Shown here piece by piece: positions 7,241-15,218 of a stretch of 30,574 nucleotides of DNA (its first letter is position 1; every line of letters begins with the position of its first letter). Location of the stretch: the NCBI GenBank assembly GCA_964404765.1, contig CAYOLL010000066.1:1-30574 (forward strand), given 5' to 3'. The notes beneath the pieces were generated by a model. That model had not been told where the DNA came from. It did not search any database and worked only from the letters and a program-made list of their open reading frames with translations. The DNA is from CAYOLL01 sp964404765 [NCBI: uncultured Gemmatimonadota bacterium] (GTDB lineage Bacteria > 4572-55). Position numbers and translations under genes: made by a program.

Positions 7241-9391
7241 ATGACGCCAACTAATTTAGATGAGGCTCCGACCAATTCGGATAAAATTTTAACCGAATTT
7301 GAAGCGGCCAGCGCGGCGCTGTGGCGGGCGGAGGCCGAAGCTTTGCTCAAAGGCAAGTCGTTTGAGAAGACGCTGCAAACGCTGATCTATGAAGGGCTTA
7401 CGCTCGCCCCGATTTATCACCCTGAAGATGCGGCGGAAGCGGATTTCCTGCCGGGTTTTGCGCCTTATGTGCGGGGCGGGCGAGCCGGCGGTCAGCCGGA
7501 CGGCTGGCTGGTGGTTCAGGAATTGCCTTACCCAACGCATGAGGAGTTTAATCAAGCCTTGCTGGCGGATTTGGAGCGCGGCCAAACGGCGATTCATTTG
7601 CGACTGGATCGGGCCACCCGTAACGGTCTGGATCCCGACCAATCCAAAGTAGGGGAGGTGGGGGTTGACGGCATGTCGGCCGTCACCATTCTGGGCATGG
7701 CCAAAGCTTTGGATCGGGTGAATCTGGAAAAATTTCCGATCTTTATTGATGGCGGATTATCAGCTCTGGCGGTTACAGCCATTGTTTTGGCGGTCGCCAA
7801 AAAAACCGGGCGAAATTTGGCCAATATCCGGGGCGCGACCGCTTTTGATCCGCTCGGTTTATTGGCTAAAGAAGGCGGGCTGCCCGTTGCCTTGCCCGGC
7901 GCTTATCGCGAAATGCACGCCCTGACCCATTGGGCGCTGACGCACACGCCACAGTTGCAAACCGTCAGCGTGGACGCGCAGGTCTATCACAACGGCGGCG
8001 GGCATATGATCCACGAATTGGCGTTTGCGCTGGCTACCGGTGCGGAGTATCTACGCGAGATGATCGGACGCGGCCTGACCATTGAAGCGGTTGCGCCGCG
8101 CATCCGCTTTACCTTTGCGCTGGGGCCGCAGTTTTTTATGGAGACGGCCAAGCTGCGGGCCGCCCGGCTGTTGTGGGCAAAGATCGTGGAGGCGTTTGGC
8201 GGCTCGCCCGAAGCGCGGCGGATGACAATTCACGGGCGCACATCGTTGTGGCATGTCACTGCCGAGGATCCTTATGTGAATATGCTGCGGGCGACGACCG
8301 AAGCTTTTTCCGGGGTGGTTGGCGGTTGTGACAGTCTGCATGTCGGCGCATTTGACGAGGCCGTGCGCCTGCCCGACGAGTTTTCGCGCCGGATTGCCCG
8401 CAATGTCCAGACCATCCTGCGCGAGGAAGCCCGAATCAATCAGGTGATCGATCCGGTCGGCGGCGCCTGGTTTGCAGAATCATTGACGACGCAAATGGCC
8501 GGGGCAGCCTGGAAGCTTTTTCAGGACGTAGAAAAGCGCGGTGGTATGACAACGGCGCTGCAGGATGGCTATATTCAAGCCGTGGTTGAGACCGTCGCGC
8601 AACAACGCTTAAAAAACATTGCCCGCCGCAAGGATATTATCGTCGGCGTCAATATGTACGCCAATCCTGCCGAAAAGACCCTGGAAGCCCGCCCGCCCGA
8701 TTATGAAGCCATCTACAAAAAGCGAGCCAAACGCTTGCAGGATTTGCGGACATCGTCCGACCATCTGGTGGAAATCCGGGTGATGGAAGAGCTTTCCTAC
8801 GCTCTGGACGCCGAAGCCGAAAGCGTTATGGGGCATGTATTTGAAGCGGCGTTTCTGGGCGCGTCCGTGGGCGAGATGACCCGAATCTTACGGGCCAATG
8901 ACGGGGAAAAACCGTCCGTGACAGCCATTCAGCAGCATCGGGCCGGCGAGGCTTTTGAAATTTTGCGTCAACAAGCGCGGGATTTTAAAGACAAAACAGG
9001 ACGACCGCCGACTGTTTTTCTGGCCAACCTGGGCGCGTCCAAAGACTACAAAGCCCGCGCCGATTTTGCCCAAAGCTTTTTCCAGACGGGCGGTTTTTCG
9101 GTTGTCAATCCGAACGGTTTTAGTGATGTGAGCGTGGCGGTTCAGGCGGCTTTAGACGCACAGGCGCACGTTGTTGCTGTCTGTGGGGCGGATGAAAGCT
9201 ATCCGTTTCATGTGCCGGCGTTGGCGCAGCAGCTAAAATCGGCTAATTCACGCCTGCTGCTGGTGATAGCGGGACGTCCCGCCGAACAAGAGACGGCTTT
9301 TCGGCAGGCCGGGGTGGACGAATTTATCTTTTTGGGAGCCGATGCCGTGGCAATTCTTAGCAGTCTTTTGCTTAAACTTTGCAACTCTTAA
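7241..9391 (+). CDS. mutA: Methylmalonyl-CoA mutase small (beta) subunit-like protein
   Basis: The 716-residue protein is homologous to the mutase barrel over most of its length (for example FLPGFAPYVRGGRA, IRGATAFDPLG, HGRTSLWHVTAEDPYVNMLRATTEAF, INQVIDPVGGAWF). Its C-terminal cobalamin-type domain lacks the DxHxxG motif that binds B12; the equivalent region reads LGASKDYKAR. This is the mark of the non-catalytic small subunit, which partners MutB in interconverting succinyl-CoA and methylmalonyl-CoA. Unusually, mutB does not follow: ddl is the next gene, and the gene's 3' end is partly duplicated downstream (9455-9505). The ribosome site is weak. The subunit call is fairly sure; its partner must be encoded elsewhere if the enzyme is active. 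Confidence 0.87.
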   Translation: MTPTNLDEAPTNSDKILTEFEAASAALWRAEAEALLKGKSFEKTLQTLIYEGLTLAPIYHPEDAAEADFLPGFAPYVRGGRAGGQPDGWLVVQELPYPTHEEFNQALLADLERGQTAIHLRLDRATRNGLDPDQSKVGEVGVDGMSAVTILGMAKALDRVNLEKFPIFIDGGLSALAVTAIVLAVAKKTGRNLANIRGATAFDPLGLLAKEGGLPVALPGAYREMHALTHWALTHTPQLQTVSVDAQVYHNGGGHMIHELAFALATGAEYLREMIGRGLTIEAVAPRIRFTFALGPQFFMETAKLRAARLLWAKIVEAFGGSPEARRMTIHGRTSLWHVTAEDPYVNMLRATTEAFSGVVGGCDSLHVGAFDEAVRLPDEFSRRIARNVQTILREEARINQVIDPVGGAWFAESLTTQMAGAAWKLFQDVEKRGGMTTALQDGYIQAVVETVAQQRLKNIARRKDIIVGVNMYANPAEKTLEARPPDYEAIYKKRAKRLQDLRTSSDHLVEIRVMEELSYALDAEAESVMGHVFEAAFLGASVGEMTRILRANDGEKPSVTAIQQHRAGEAFEILRQQARDFKDKTGRPPTVFLANLGASKDYKARADFAQSFFQTGGFSVVNPNGFSDVSVAVQAALDAQAHVVAVCGADESYPFHVPALAQQLKSANSRLLLVIAGRPAEQETAFRQAGVDEFIFLGADAVAILSSLLLKLCNS

Positions 9392-9505
9392 TTTACATGG
9401 ATGGACAGGATAAACAGGATAAAAAATTTGTATTCTGTAAAAAGATGCCATGCGATTCTCAGTAGTCTTTTGCATAAATTTTGCAACTCTTAATTTACAT
9501 GGATG
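9353..9505. repeat. Direct repeat of the mutA 3' end
   Basis: A 51-base segment covering the mutA stop codon and a few bases beyond (9353-9403) recurs at 9455-9505 with 4 mismatches, 102 bases downstream. Between the copies is GGACAGGATAAACAGGAT, a short degenerate tandem. The second copy is not part of any gene. It records a local duplication or a rearrangement at the end of mutA. Confidence 0.85.
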
Positions 9506-9510
9506 TAGGA

Positions 9511-9624
9511 AACCTTGCGAAGGTTAGACTTGTTGCGGAGTCAATATTTTCAAGGCTCGCTGAACTCTCCAGCCTGAACCTTCGCAAGGTTATTTTGTAA
9601 ATGGAGTAGCAAACTTCAGTTTGC
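9511..9624. repeat. Palindromic repeats between mutA and ddl
   Basis: AACCTTGCGAAGGTT at 9511-9525 is perfectly inverted at 9577-9591, bounding an 81-bp hairpin-capable element. A second small palindrome, GCAAACT-TC-AGTTTGC, lies at 9609-9624. A near-identical AACCTTGCGAAAGGTT also occurs inside the cyclase gene at 26647-26662, so this is a dispersed repeat family. No coding capacity is seen in this gap. Confidence 0.75.
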
Positions 9625-9654
9625 GCGTACAAATTTTGAATTAAAAGGATAGGT

Positions 9655-10755
9655 ATGAGCAATAAAATCCGGGTTGGCGTTTTATTTGGCGGTGAATCCG
9701 CCGAGCATGAGGTGTCGTTGCAATCGGCCAAAAACGTTATCGAAGCCATTGACAGGGATAAATATGATGTTGTCCTGATCGGTATTGACAAAAACGGGCA
9801 GTGGCGCTTGAACGAGCAATCGCACTATCTCTTGAATGCCGAGAACCCCAAACTGATCAAACTAAATGTGTCTAACCGCGCCGTAGCGCTGGCGCCGGGC
9901 TTAGCAGACAAGCAACTGGTTAGTCTCACCGGGACTGCGCCGGGCGAATCGGTGGACGTGGTTTTTCCGATCCTGCATGGCACCAACGGCGAGGATGGCA
10001 CGGTTCAGGGATTGCTCAAATTGGCCAAGATACCGTTTGTCGGCGCGGGCATTCTGGGCTCGGCGGTCGGCATGGATAAGGATGTGATGAAGCGCCTCTT
10101 GCGCGATGCCGGTATTCCGATTGGCAAATTTTTAACCTTTAGCGCAATCAATCGCGCCGCTATTCAATTTGACAATATTGTGGCGCAATTGGGCTTGCCG
10201 GTGTTTGTTAAGCCGGCGAATCTGGGCTCTTCAGTTGGCGTGAGCAAGGCCGCCGATGCCGAACAGTTGGCCACCGCCGTAAATGAAGCTTTCCGGTTTG
10301 ATCGTAAAATCCTGATCGAAGAGGCGATTGTGGGCCGGGAAATCGAATGCGCCATCCTCGGCAACGAAAATCCACAGGCGTCGCTGCCGGGTGAGGTCAT
10401 TCCCCGTCACGATTTCTATTCTTATGAGGCCAAGTATATTGACGAACAGGGCGCGGGTCTGGAAATCCCGGCCAAACTGTCGCCGGAAACCATCGCCAAA
10501 GTGCAGCAAATCTCGATTGCCGCTTTTCAGACTTTATGTTGCGAGGGCATGGCCCGGGTGGATTCGTTTCTAAAGGAGAACGGCGAGGTTCTGGTCAACG
10601 AAATCAACACGATTCCGGGCTTTACAAAAATCAGCATGTACCCCAAGCTGTGGGAAGTCAGTGGCGTGGGCTACCGCGAGTTGATTGACCGGCTGATCCA
10701 ACTGGCGCTGGATCGCCACATTCAGGAAAAACGGCTGGCCACTTCTTATGTCTAA
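9655..10755 (+). CDS. ddl: D-alanine--D-alanine ligase
   Basis: This ATP-grasp ligase makes the D-Ala-D-Ala dipeptide for peptidoglycan in the cytosol. The 366-residue length and the ordered motifs fit: GVLFGGESAEHEVSLQSA at the N-terminus, VFPILHGTNGEDGTVQG in the first domain, the ATP-binding segment VFVKPANLGSSVGVSKA, and the metal/substrate residues in VNEINTIPGFTKISMYPKLW. The longer length suggests the DdlA-like class. It stands alone, with repeat-rich DNA upstream and a convergent lipoprotein gene downstream, so it is not in a mur/fts cluster. A modest ribosome site (AAAAGGATAGGT) precedes the ATG. No defects are visible. Confidence 0.96.
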   Translation: MSNKIRVGVLFGGESAEHEVSLQSAKNVIEAIDRDKYDVVLIGIDKNGQWRLNEQSHYLLNAENPKLIKLNVSNRAVALAPGLADKQLVSLTGTAPGESVDVVFPILHGTNGEDGTVQGLLKLAKIPFVGAGILGSAVGMDKDVMKRLLRDAGIPIGKFLTFSAINRAAIQFDNIVAQLGLPVFVKPANLGSSVGVSKAADAEQLATAVNEAFRFDRKILIEEAIVGREIECAILGNENPQASLPGEVIPRHDFYSYEAKYIDEQGAGLEIPAKLSPETIAKVQQISIAAFQTLCCEGMARVDSFLKENGEVLVNEINTIPGFTKISMYPKLWEVSGVGYRELIDRLIQLALDRHIQEKRLATSYV

Positions 10756-10803
10756 ATTTTAGCCGCGCAACCCGTCTCCGACCTGATTCGCGTTAGAGGC
10801 ATG

Positions 10804-10828
10804 GAGTCCAAAGCGAAGCTTTGAACTC
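10804..10828. terminator. Hairpin between convergent ddl and lipoprotein genes
   Basis: GAGTCCAAAGC and GCTTTGAACTC form an 11-bp inverted repeat with one mismatch around GAA. It sits just beyond the stop of the minus-strand gene and 49 bases after ddl. No U-run follows on either strand, so termination is possible but not certain. Confidence 0.4.
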
Positions 10829-10838
10829 ACCGATGCGC

Positions 10839-11432
10839 CTATCGGAAAAACCACTTGATGTAACCCCAGCTTCGGTCATGCTCAATATCCCGCCGCGATG
10901 CTCCGGAATAATCCCACCACTCGACAATCTTGTATTCTGCGCCTTCCGGCCGAACAATAAAATCGCCACTGCCGGTGATTTCAAAGCCGCTGCTGTCTGG
11001 CAGGACAATGGTCAGGTTAAAATTGCGCGGCAGGCGCTTCATTTGGCCGGCTGGGTCGCGCGGATAATCAAAAACGCCGTCGCCGGTAAGTTCCAGATGA
11101 ACGCTTTTGGCAATTTTCAACATGTTGGCGGATATTAAAATTTCCCGGGTCCTATCCATGTTATACTCCGGAAAAGCGGACGCGACCTGACTGGAATCTT
11201 TTGGGTTGAAATAGAACACAAAATCGTCATCCAAACAGCATTCCAGATAATCGCTTTTTTGCTCATTGTACGCCTTTTGCAAAGCCGTCAACTGTAAATC
11301 GCTAATGCCTTCACAATCTACCCGCAGATTTTTTTTGTCGTTTTCAGTACATTTTTTGAAGCCGCAGAAGTCGCAGCCGCCGCCATTTACAATAATGGCA
11401 AGGCCGATTAACATAAACCAAATCCAGCGCAT
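10839..11432 (-). CDS. Predicted lipoprotein of unknown function
   Basis: The 197-residue protein has a hydrophobic N-terminal signal ending in a lipobox-like NGGGC, with the lipidated Cys at about residue 20, so it is probably anchored in the cell envelope. A short Cys-rich stretch follows the lipobox (CDFCGFKKC). The mature part has a pattern like NTF2/SnoaL-type small alpha-beta domains: an early YLECCLDDDFVFYFNP segment, then strands LTIVLPDSSGFEITGSGDFIV and a closing SWGYIKWFF. That fold is a guess. It is convergent with ddl and divergent from the gene at 11630. No function is assigned. Confidence 0.75.
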   Translation of the reverse strand: MRWIWFMLIGLAIIVNGGGCDFCGFKKCTENDKKNLRVDCEGISDLQLTALQKAYNEQKSDYLECCLDDDFVFYFNPKDSSQVASAFPEYNMDRTREILISANMLKIAKSVHLELTGDGVFDYPRDPAGQMKRLPRNFNLTIVLPDSSGFEITGSGDFIVRPEGAEYKIVEWWDYSGASRRDIEHDRSWGYIKWFFR

Positions 11433-11489
11433 ATCTTTCCCCTCATGTTCTTAGAATTTTATCGCGCGAAAAATGCCGCGCACAGATGC

Positions 11490-11518
11490 TTGACGCACAC
11501 AATCGTTACGGCTATATT
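11490..11518 (+). promoter_or_regulatory. Predicted promoter for the 11630-14971 gene pair
   Basis: TTGACG at 11490-11495 and TATATT at 11513-11518 are separated by 17 bases, about 110 bases before the start at 11630. The rest of this divergent intergenic stretch (11433-11629) shows nothing else that I can assign. Confidence 0.5.
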
Positions 11519-11629
11519 ATGCCGTGCCGTCAAAAAATAATCAACAAGAATCAACACGGTTTCGTGAAAGACCGTCTTTAGGCAAAACCTGCGCGCATTT
11601 TACTTTGACTTCCAACGGAAAGGATTTTT

Positions 11630-13345
11630 ATGCAACGGACGGTACCGCAAACGATTAGCGAGGCAATCGAACTTTATATCCGCACGTATTATTCGCTCTT
11701 GCGCAGTTCGGGCGAGTTTAGAATTCGTTCACTTGAAGAAACGTATGAGGGCATGGATTCAAGCTTGCATTTAGACGCCAACAAAGCCGATTTTGATTCA
11801 TCCGCATTTTACTATGCCGCCCAGCGTCTGCCGAATTGCATTAATACGGTTGATCGTATTTTGCTCGGTCAATCGGAAATGGTTTTTTATCATAACGGTT
11901 TGACAAATATTCGCGAATGGCAACGAGTTGATACATCGGCGCGTCGTCGGCTTATGCTTTATAATGGGGTGGATACAATCGCGGCTTTTGTTTCCAGCGT
12001 TTCTGATATTGACGACCTGATTCCGCTCCTGACTTGTTATCAGATTGAGTGGAACAAGCTACACACGCGCCTGGTGGTGGCCGCTCTGGGTCGGGATATC
12101 GGCAGCGGCGAGACATCGGCCAGCATCGAAGGGACCATGCTGCAGCAAACGCTGGAAGTGAATGCCGATGAAATGGAAAAATTGTACAACCTGTGGGGGC
12201 GCGATTGGGATGAGAAAATTCGCATGTTGGCCACCCGCAAAATGGATTTTCGAATTTTGTCCTACGCCGGCGGGTTGACCCATTATCGTCGCGCTATGCA
12301 GGCCTGGTGGAATGAGTTGCTTAAGGTCGCCCAACCATTGGATGTTGACTCCCGACCGATTTATTTTATCTCCAGCAATCCGCACAGCATTGTTAATCTG
12401 ATCTCCGGTTACGCCGTCCGCCACAAAAAGTCATTGTTAAAGATGGTGGCCCGCCAAAATCCGGAAAACATGGCCCGGGAGATGAATACGATTTTTAAAG
12501 GCACAAATATTGGCGCCCAGGCTAATTTTTTATACTATATCCAACGCGACTATCTGCGGCGCGAACCTGCCCGGCAAGAAGAGTTTGAGGCCTCTCACAT
12601 CGGAGCCGGTATTCTGCATTTTGAAAACTCCCGCGCGTTGGATGTCAGCGCCCAGGTTATCGATTTAAGCAAGATCGATCCAAGTCGGTTGGACCCGCGC
12701 TTGCGTTCGTTGGATTTAGGCTTGTTAAAAAAAAGCCGCGCATTGATTATTAATATTGATTATCCGCTTGGTTTTGCCGCGTTTCATCTTTTCTCACAAA
12801 TATCATCCAGCACGGAGCAGATTTTAGGCGCCTATATTATGGGCAAAGCCGCGTCGCTAAATGGCCGCGTCGGTGACGTTATGCTGCCAAATGTGGTCTA
12901 CGATGAACATTCGAAGAATACTTTTTTGTTTAAAAACTGCTTTCAGGCCGAACACATTGCGCCCTATCTTATTTATGGAACGGTGTTTGACAATCAAAAA
13001 GCCGTGACGGTTCGCGGCACCTTCCTGCAAAATCGCGAGTTTATGAAGGTATTTTATAATGAAGGTTATACGGTTATTGAGATGGAGGCGGGGCCGTATT
13101 TAAGCGCTATCTATGAAGATATTTATCCCAAGCGTTTCCCGACGGATGAAATTGTTAATATTTTTATTAATGCCCAATATGATATTGGCATGGTTCACTA
13201 TGCATCCGACACGCCTTATAATCGCCGTAAGCACTTGCTGAGTAACAGCATGAGCTATTATGGCGTCGATGCGACGTATGCTTGCAGCATTGCCATTCTG
13301 GAGCGAATTTTTAAGAATGAATTGCTGCGGTTGGGCAGTAAGTAG
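11630..13345 (+). CDS. Conserved protein of unknown function with a nucleoside-phosphorylase-like C-terminal domain
   Basis: The 571-residue protein is cytosolic, with no signal or membrane segment. The N-terminal half (about 1-230) is mostly helical and unfamiliar. The C-terminal half (about 370-570) reads like a purine-nucleoside-phosphorylase/MTAP-type fold: IMGKAASLNGRVGDVMLPNVVYD resembles the strand-loop before the nucleoside pocket, and VIEMEAGPYLSAIY resembles the ME-containing ribose-binding motif. I believe it belongs to a domain-of-unknown-function family (possibly DUF6909), but that name is from memory. Its stop is 23 bases before the sigma-54 activator gene, which has a strong GAAAGGAGGT ribosome site, so the two are probably cotranscribed. 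A nucleotide-related role is inferred only. Confidence 0.75.
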   Translation: MQRTVPQTISEAIELYIRTYYSLLRSSGEFRIRSLEETYEGMDSSLHLDANKADFDSSAFYYAAQRLPNCINTVDRILLGQSEMVFYHNGLTNIREWQRVDTSARRRLMLYNGVDTIAAFVSSVSDIDDLIPLLTCYQIEWNKLHTRLVVAALGRDIGSGETSASIEGTMLQQTLEVNADEMEKLYNLWGRDWDEKIRMLATRKMDFRILSYAGGLTHYRRAMQAWWNELLKVAQPLDVDSRPIYFISSNPHSIVNLISGYAVRHKKSLLKMVARQNPENMAREMNTIFKGTNIGAQANFLYYIQRDYLRREPARQEEFEASHIGAGILHFENSRALDVSAQVIDLSKIDPSRLDPRLRSLDLGLLKKSRALIINIDYPLGFAAFHLFSQISSSTEQILGAYIMGKAASLNGRVGDVMLPNVVYDEHSKNTFLFKNCFQAEHIAPYLIYGTVFDNQKAVTVRGTFLQNREFMKVFYNEGYTVIEMEAGPYLSAIYEDIYPKRFPTDEIVNIFINAQYDIGMVHYASDTPYNRRKHLLSNSMSYYGVDATYACSIAILERIFKNELLRLGSK

Positions 13346-13368
13346 ATCGGGAAAGGAGGTACATCGTC

Positions 13369-14971
13369 ATGACCGTCGACTTAATGGATCGGATTGCCGC
13401 CAACGGCTTTTTTGCCGGCATCGAAGCGGCGGAATTAAAAGAGACGCCGCTTTCTTTAGCGACGCGACCCTTCGCCGCCGACGAGTGGCTCATCCCCGTT
13501 AGACGCGGCCCCGGCGGAAATGTACCTCGTCTTGACCGGCGAAGCCGCCATTATGATTCAGTTGCCCAACGGCGAGTTCCTGGATGTGGCGCGCCGGTCG
13601 GCCGGCGATTTTGTGGGTGAAGTGGGCTTGCTGGATCGTGCCCCGACCGGGTTGGCCGTGCGCGGCAAAAGCGCCGGCGAGGTGGCCATCATTCCCCGCG
13701 CCGTCTTTTTGGAGCTGCTGGAGCGGTTTCCTGCCCTGACGCCCCATCTGCTGCGCCGGCTGGCGGCCAAAACGGTCGAATCCTTTGAGCGCCAGACCTA
13801 CATGCTGGCGCAATATGTCGAATTGCTCGGCTTTTCGGATACGACCCTGGCCGAAAAACGCGAACTGGAAGAGTTGACCCAACGCTTGCAGACCGAAACG
13901 GAAGCCCACCGCCGCACGCAGGCGGAACTGGCCGAAGCCCGCGAAGAGGCCGCCATTGCCGCCGCCCGTCTGGAACTACAACTGTCCGAGTTCTTTGTCG
14001 GTTACAGCCCGGCCATGCAGCGGGTCTATGCCGCGATCGAACAAGCCGCGCAGACCGACCGGCCCGTTTACCTGTTGGGCGAGACCGGCAGCGGCAAGGA
14101 ATTGGCCGCCGCCGCCATCCATAAGTTGAGCCGCCGCCGGACGAAGCCGTTTATTGCCCTCAACTGCGGGGCGATTGCCCCGGAACTGGCCGAGAGCGAG
14201 TTGTTCGGCCATGAGCGCGGGGCTTTTACCGGGGCCGCGGCGGCCAAACCGGGCCAGTTTGAACTGGCCGACGGCGGCGTTTTATTTCTGGACGAGATTG
14301 CCGAACTGCCGCCGGACGTGCAGCCCAAACTGCTGCGGGCGCTGGCCGAGGGCGAAATCCGGCCGGTGGGCGGTCAGGCCTCGCGACGGGTGAATGTGCG
14401 GATTATTGCCGCCACCAATAAGGATTTGCAGGCCGAGGTCGCCGCCGGGCGCTTTCGCGAAGACCTGTACTACCGCCTGAACGTCTTGCAGATCAGCCTG
14501 CCGCCGTTGCGTGAGCGGGCCGGCGATATCGACCTGCTGGCCCATCATTTTTTGGCGGAACATCTGGCCGAACATCCCGATTTGCCGGGGATGATTTCCG
14601 GTTTTGCCCCGGATACCCTGGCCCTGCTGGAGCGTTACGCCTGGCCGGGCAATGTGCGCGAGCTGCGCAACGTGATCGACAAAGCCGTCTTTGCCTACCA
14701 ACTGGCCAAACGGATGGATGGGATCCTTCGCGTGGCTGATCTGCCGCCCGAAGTCGTTGCCGAGCCGCGGCCGGCAACAACCTTGCCGGCCGCGTTGACG
14801 CTTGACACGTCTGGTTCCGTACAGTCTTTAAAAACGGCCGTGAAGCAATGGGAATTGGCGTATATTCAAGCGGTTTTGCGGCAGACGGGCGGTAATAAAT
14901 CCAAAGCGGCGCAGTTATTAGGCGTCACCTGGATAACGCTGCAGCGCAAGCTCACGGGCAAAGAGAAGTAA
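13369..14971 (+). CDS. Cyclic-nucleotide-binding, sigma-54-dependent transcriptional activator, interrupted by an apparent +1 frameshift
   Basis: Bacterial enhancer-binding proteins use ATP to open sigma-54 promoters. Domains in order: an N-terminal Crp-like cNMP-binding barrel (MYLVLTGEAAI, GDFVGEVGLLDRAPTG), a coiled-coil linker, an AAA+ domain with Walker A GETGSGKE, the sigma-54-contacting loop GAFTGA, Walker B GVLFLDEI and AWPGNVRELRN, and a C-terminal Fis-type HTH (GGNKSKAAQLLGVTWITLQRKL). The reading frame starts at 13369 (MTVDLMDRIAANGFF) and shifts at the C4 run 13494-13497. Removing one base gives a continuous protein of about 533 residues. The in-frame Met at 13520 is mid-barrel and has no ribosome site, so it is not a natural start. 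The gene looks more GC-rich than the upstream gene. The likely target is the sigma-54 promoter at 15117. Confidence 0.88.
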
Positions 14972-14976
14972 GGGGG

Positions 14977-15028
14977 TATAACAATCTTGTTATAACAATT
15001 TTGTCATAGTTCTAACAAAATTGTTATA
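14977..15028. promoter_or_regulatory. Three 18-bp dyads, candidate enhancer sites of the sigma-54 activator
   Basis: The palindrome TATAACAA-NN-TTGTTATA occurs three times: 14977-14994 (perfect), 14991-15008 (one mismatch, TTGTCATA) and 15011-15028 (one mismatch, TCTAACAA). Copies 1 and 2 share four bases. The array starts 6 bases after the activator's stop codon and lies about 90-140 bases upstream of the sigma-54 promoter, the normal range for upstream activating sequences. Binding by the Fis-type HTH of the adjacent gene is inferred. The outer arms could alternatively form an RNA hairpin. Confidence 0.75.
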
Positions 15029-15075
15029 GTTGGGCATTTTTCAAAAATTTAGCAATTTTTCATATCATCCTGATA

Positions 15076-15112
15076 AATAAGCCGCTTACGTGTTAAACGT
15101 GAGCGGCTTATT
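15076..15112 (+). terminator. Rho-independent terminator after the activator gene
   Basis: A 16-bp stem (15076-15091 with 15097-15112, one G-U-type mismatch) encloses the loop GTTAA, and the right arm ends in TTATT followed by ATTTTGG. It ends 4 bases before the sigma-54 promoter, so it insulates the activator transcript from the exported-protein operon. Confidence 0.85.
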
Positions 15113-15116
15113 ATTT

Positions 15117-15132
15117 TGGCACAGACTTTGCG
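15117..15132 (+). promoter_or_regulatory. Sigma-54 (-24/-12) promoter of the exported-protein operon
   Basis: TGGCAC-AGACT-TTGCG matches the sigma-54 consensus TGGCAC-N5-TTGCW at 10 of 11 defined positions. The invariant GG (15118-15119) and GC (15130-15131) are spaced correctly. It lies 87 bases before the first gene of the operon. A 5'-leader palindrome, GTTGCGCAAC, is at 15145-15154. A sigma-54 activator gene ends 146 bases upstream, which strengthens the call. Confidence 0.85.
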
Positions 15133-15218
15133 TTGTGTATGGGCGTTGCGCAACACAACTTATCAATTCTGACATTTATTGTCGCCATACATTACCATAT
15201 TTGAGGAGGTAAAGCGTT

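Noticed and set aside
11580-11595. A possible sigma-54 promoter before the 11630 gene (AGGCAA-N5-GCGCG)
   Set aside because: GG and GC are spaced correctly but the flanking positions match poorly; a better sigma-70-like promoter lies at 11490-11518.
13520-14971. A separate sigma-54 activator gene starting at 13520
   Set aside because: The Met is in the middle of the cNMP barrel, has no ribosome site, and the missing N-terminus is found in the other frame directly upstream.
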